DNA of 64,000 bases from WHSW01 sp963777775 (lineage in GTDB: Bacteria > Actinomycetota > Thermoleophilia > Solirubrobacterales > 70-9). A program made the position numbers and the translations under genes. The DNA lies in assembly GCA_963777775.1 (NCBI GenBank), contig CAVZRL010000009.1, forward strand, positions 1,178,001-1,242,000, written 5' to 3'. Under the pieces are notes generated by a model that saw nothing but the letters and a program-made list of their open reading frames with translations, did not search any database and was not told where the DNA came from. This document shows, in pieces, positions 63,354 through 64,000 of the stretch. Each line of letters begins with the position of its first letter. The first letter of the stretch is position 1.

Positions 63354-64000
63354 GTGGAACAGGGCACGAGCCCCAGAGCCGGCGGCGCGGAAGCTGTCTC
63401 GGTCGAGTTCCGCGCGGCGACCAAGGTCTACCCCGGCGCCGAGCGGCCGGCGGTCGATGAGCTCAGCCTCGAGGTCGGCGCCGGCGAGATCTGCGTCCTG
63501 GTCGGGCCGTCGGGGTGTGGCAAGACGACCGCGATGCGGATGGCCAACCGGATGGTCGAGATCACCGCGGGTGACGTGTTGATCGGCGAGCGCTCGGTCC
63601 GGGAGCGGTCGGCCGCCGAGCTGCGACGGGAGATCGGCTACGTGATCCAGCAGATCGGCCTCTTTCCGCATCGCACGATCGCCCAGAACATCGCCACCGT
63701 GCCCGGCCTGCTCGGCTGGGACCGCGCCCGCGCCGAGGAGCGCTCGCGGGAGCTGCTGGGGCTGATCGGGCTCGATGCCGAGATGGCCGATCGCTTTCCG
63801 GCCCAGCTCTCGGGCGGACAGCAGCAGCGGGTCGGCGTCGCCCGCGCGCTGGCGGCGAACCCGGCGGTGATGCTGATGGACGAGCCGTTCGGGGCGGTCG
63901 ACCCGATCAACCGCGAGCGGCTCCAGAACGAGTTCCTGCGCCTCCAGGCCGAGCTGCGCAAGACGATCCTCTTCGTCACCCACGACATCGACGAGGCGAT
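63354..64000 (+). CDS. Glycine betaine/choline ABC transporter ATP-binding protein (OpuCA/ProV-type), 3' partial
   Basis: First 215 residues visible, cut by the window edge. Walker A VGPSGCGKTTAMRMANRM, Q-loop YVIQQIGLFPHRTIAQN, signature LSGGQQQRVGVARAL, Walker B VMLMDEPFGAVDPINRE and H-loop FVTHDIDEA. MANRMVEITAGDVLI and IGLFPHRT are typical of the OpuCA/ProV osmoprotectant clade. GTG 63354 has TAGGAT 9 nt upstream. Permease and binding-protein genes should follow. Confidence 0.92.
   Translation, partial: MEQGTSPRAGGAEAVSVEFRAATKVYPGAERPAVDELSLEVGAGEICVLVGPSGCGKTTAMRMANRMVEITAGDVLIGERSVRERSAAELRREIGYVIQQIGLFPHRTIAQNIATVPGLLGWDRARAEERSRELLGLIGLDAEMADRFPAQLSGGQQQRVGVARALAANPAVMLMDEPFGAVDPINRERLQNEFLRLQAELRKTILFVTHDIDEA

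Overview
The window is GC-rich, densely packed bacterial chromosome with no rRNA, tRNA, CRISPR array or insertion sequence that I can see. The gene content suggests an actinobacterium, most likely class Thermoleophilia (Solirubrobacterales-like): an actinobacterial IHF-type protein, a CtpE-type P-ATPase, PF07995-type PQQ sugar dehydrogenases in several copies, SnoaL proteins beginning MSQENVE, TolB-like surface propellers and many GTG/TTG starts. The taxonomic call is inference.

Layout. 0-5.7 kb: end of an LPG-synthase-type membrane protein, then metH behind a SAM riboswitch, and a convergent hydrolase. 5.7-11.8 kb (minus): three PQQ-dependent sugar dehydrogenases plus the tail of a fourth, with an aldehyde dehydrogenase and a lipoprotein. 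11.9-19.9 kb (plus): two MlaE/YrbE permeases, an MlaF-type ATPase, an HpnN/MMPL-like RND protein, a thioredoxin-fold protein, a B3/B4-domain protein and two small unknowns. 20-24.4 kb: IHF-like protein, an alpha-oxoamine synthase divergent from a GNAT-like acyltransferase (possibly sphingolipid-type chemistry), and an AlkA-like glycosylase. 24.4-27.1 kb (minus): thiamin-precursor ABC importer under a TPP riboswitch. 27.2-31.1 kb: two secreted seven-bladed propellers, the second frameshifted at a G7 run. 31.1-34.8 kb (minus): MoxR ATPase, secreted metalloprotease and CoxE-like VWA protein. 34.8-36.9 kb: small membrane protein, PPK2 and a coiled-coil protein. 36.9-38.8 kb (minus): Amt and PII. 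38.9-41.5 kb: MBL hydrolase, PAS protein, zinc-ribbon protein and rhodanese. 41.6-43.5 kb: two secreted proteins behind a near-consensus promoter. 43.7-49.8 kb: thiolase, two acyl-CoA dehydrogenases and SnoaL-like proteins. 49.8-56.8 kb: hydrolase, L-2-hydroxyglutarate oxidase-like protein, LigC-type ligase, methyltransferase, stand-alone LigD-type polymerase, wHTH regulator and crotonase. 56.7-64 kb: VanZ, pyruvate kinase and P-type ATPase (coupled, minus), secreted protein, DHA2 MFS exporter and the start of an OpuCA/ProV ATPase.

Expression signals are unusually readable. About 16 genes have a TANNNT-like -10 hexamer only 6-9 nt before the start codon and no Shine-Dalgarno, which points to leaderless mRNAs. 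Four divergent gene pairs are only 24-38 nt apart, and in each pair the two opposing -10 boxes share the same central TA. Two riboswitches (SAM for metH, TPP for the importer) end on the ribosome-binding site, which suggests translational control. Many operons use 4-nt start/stop overlaps.
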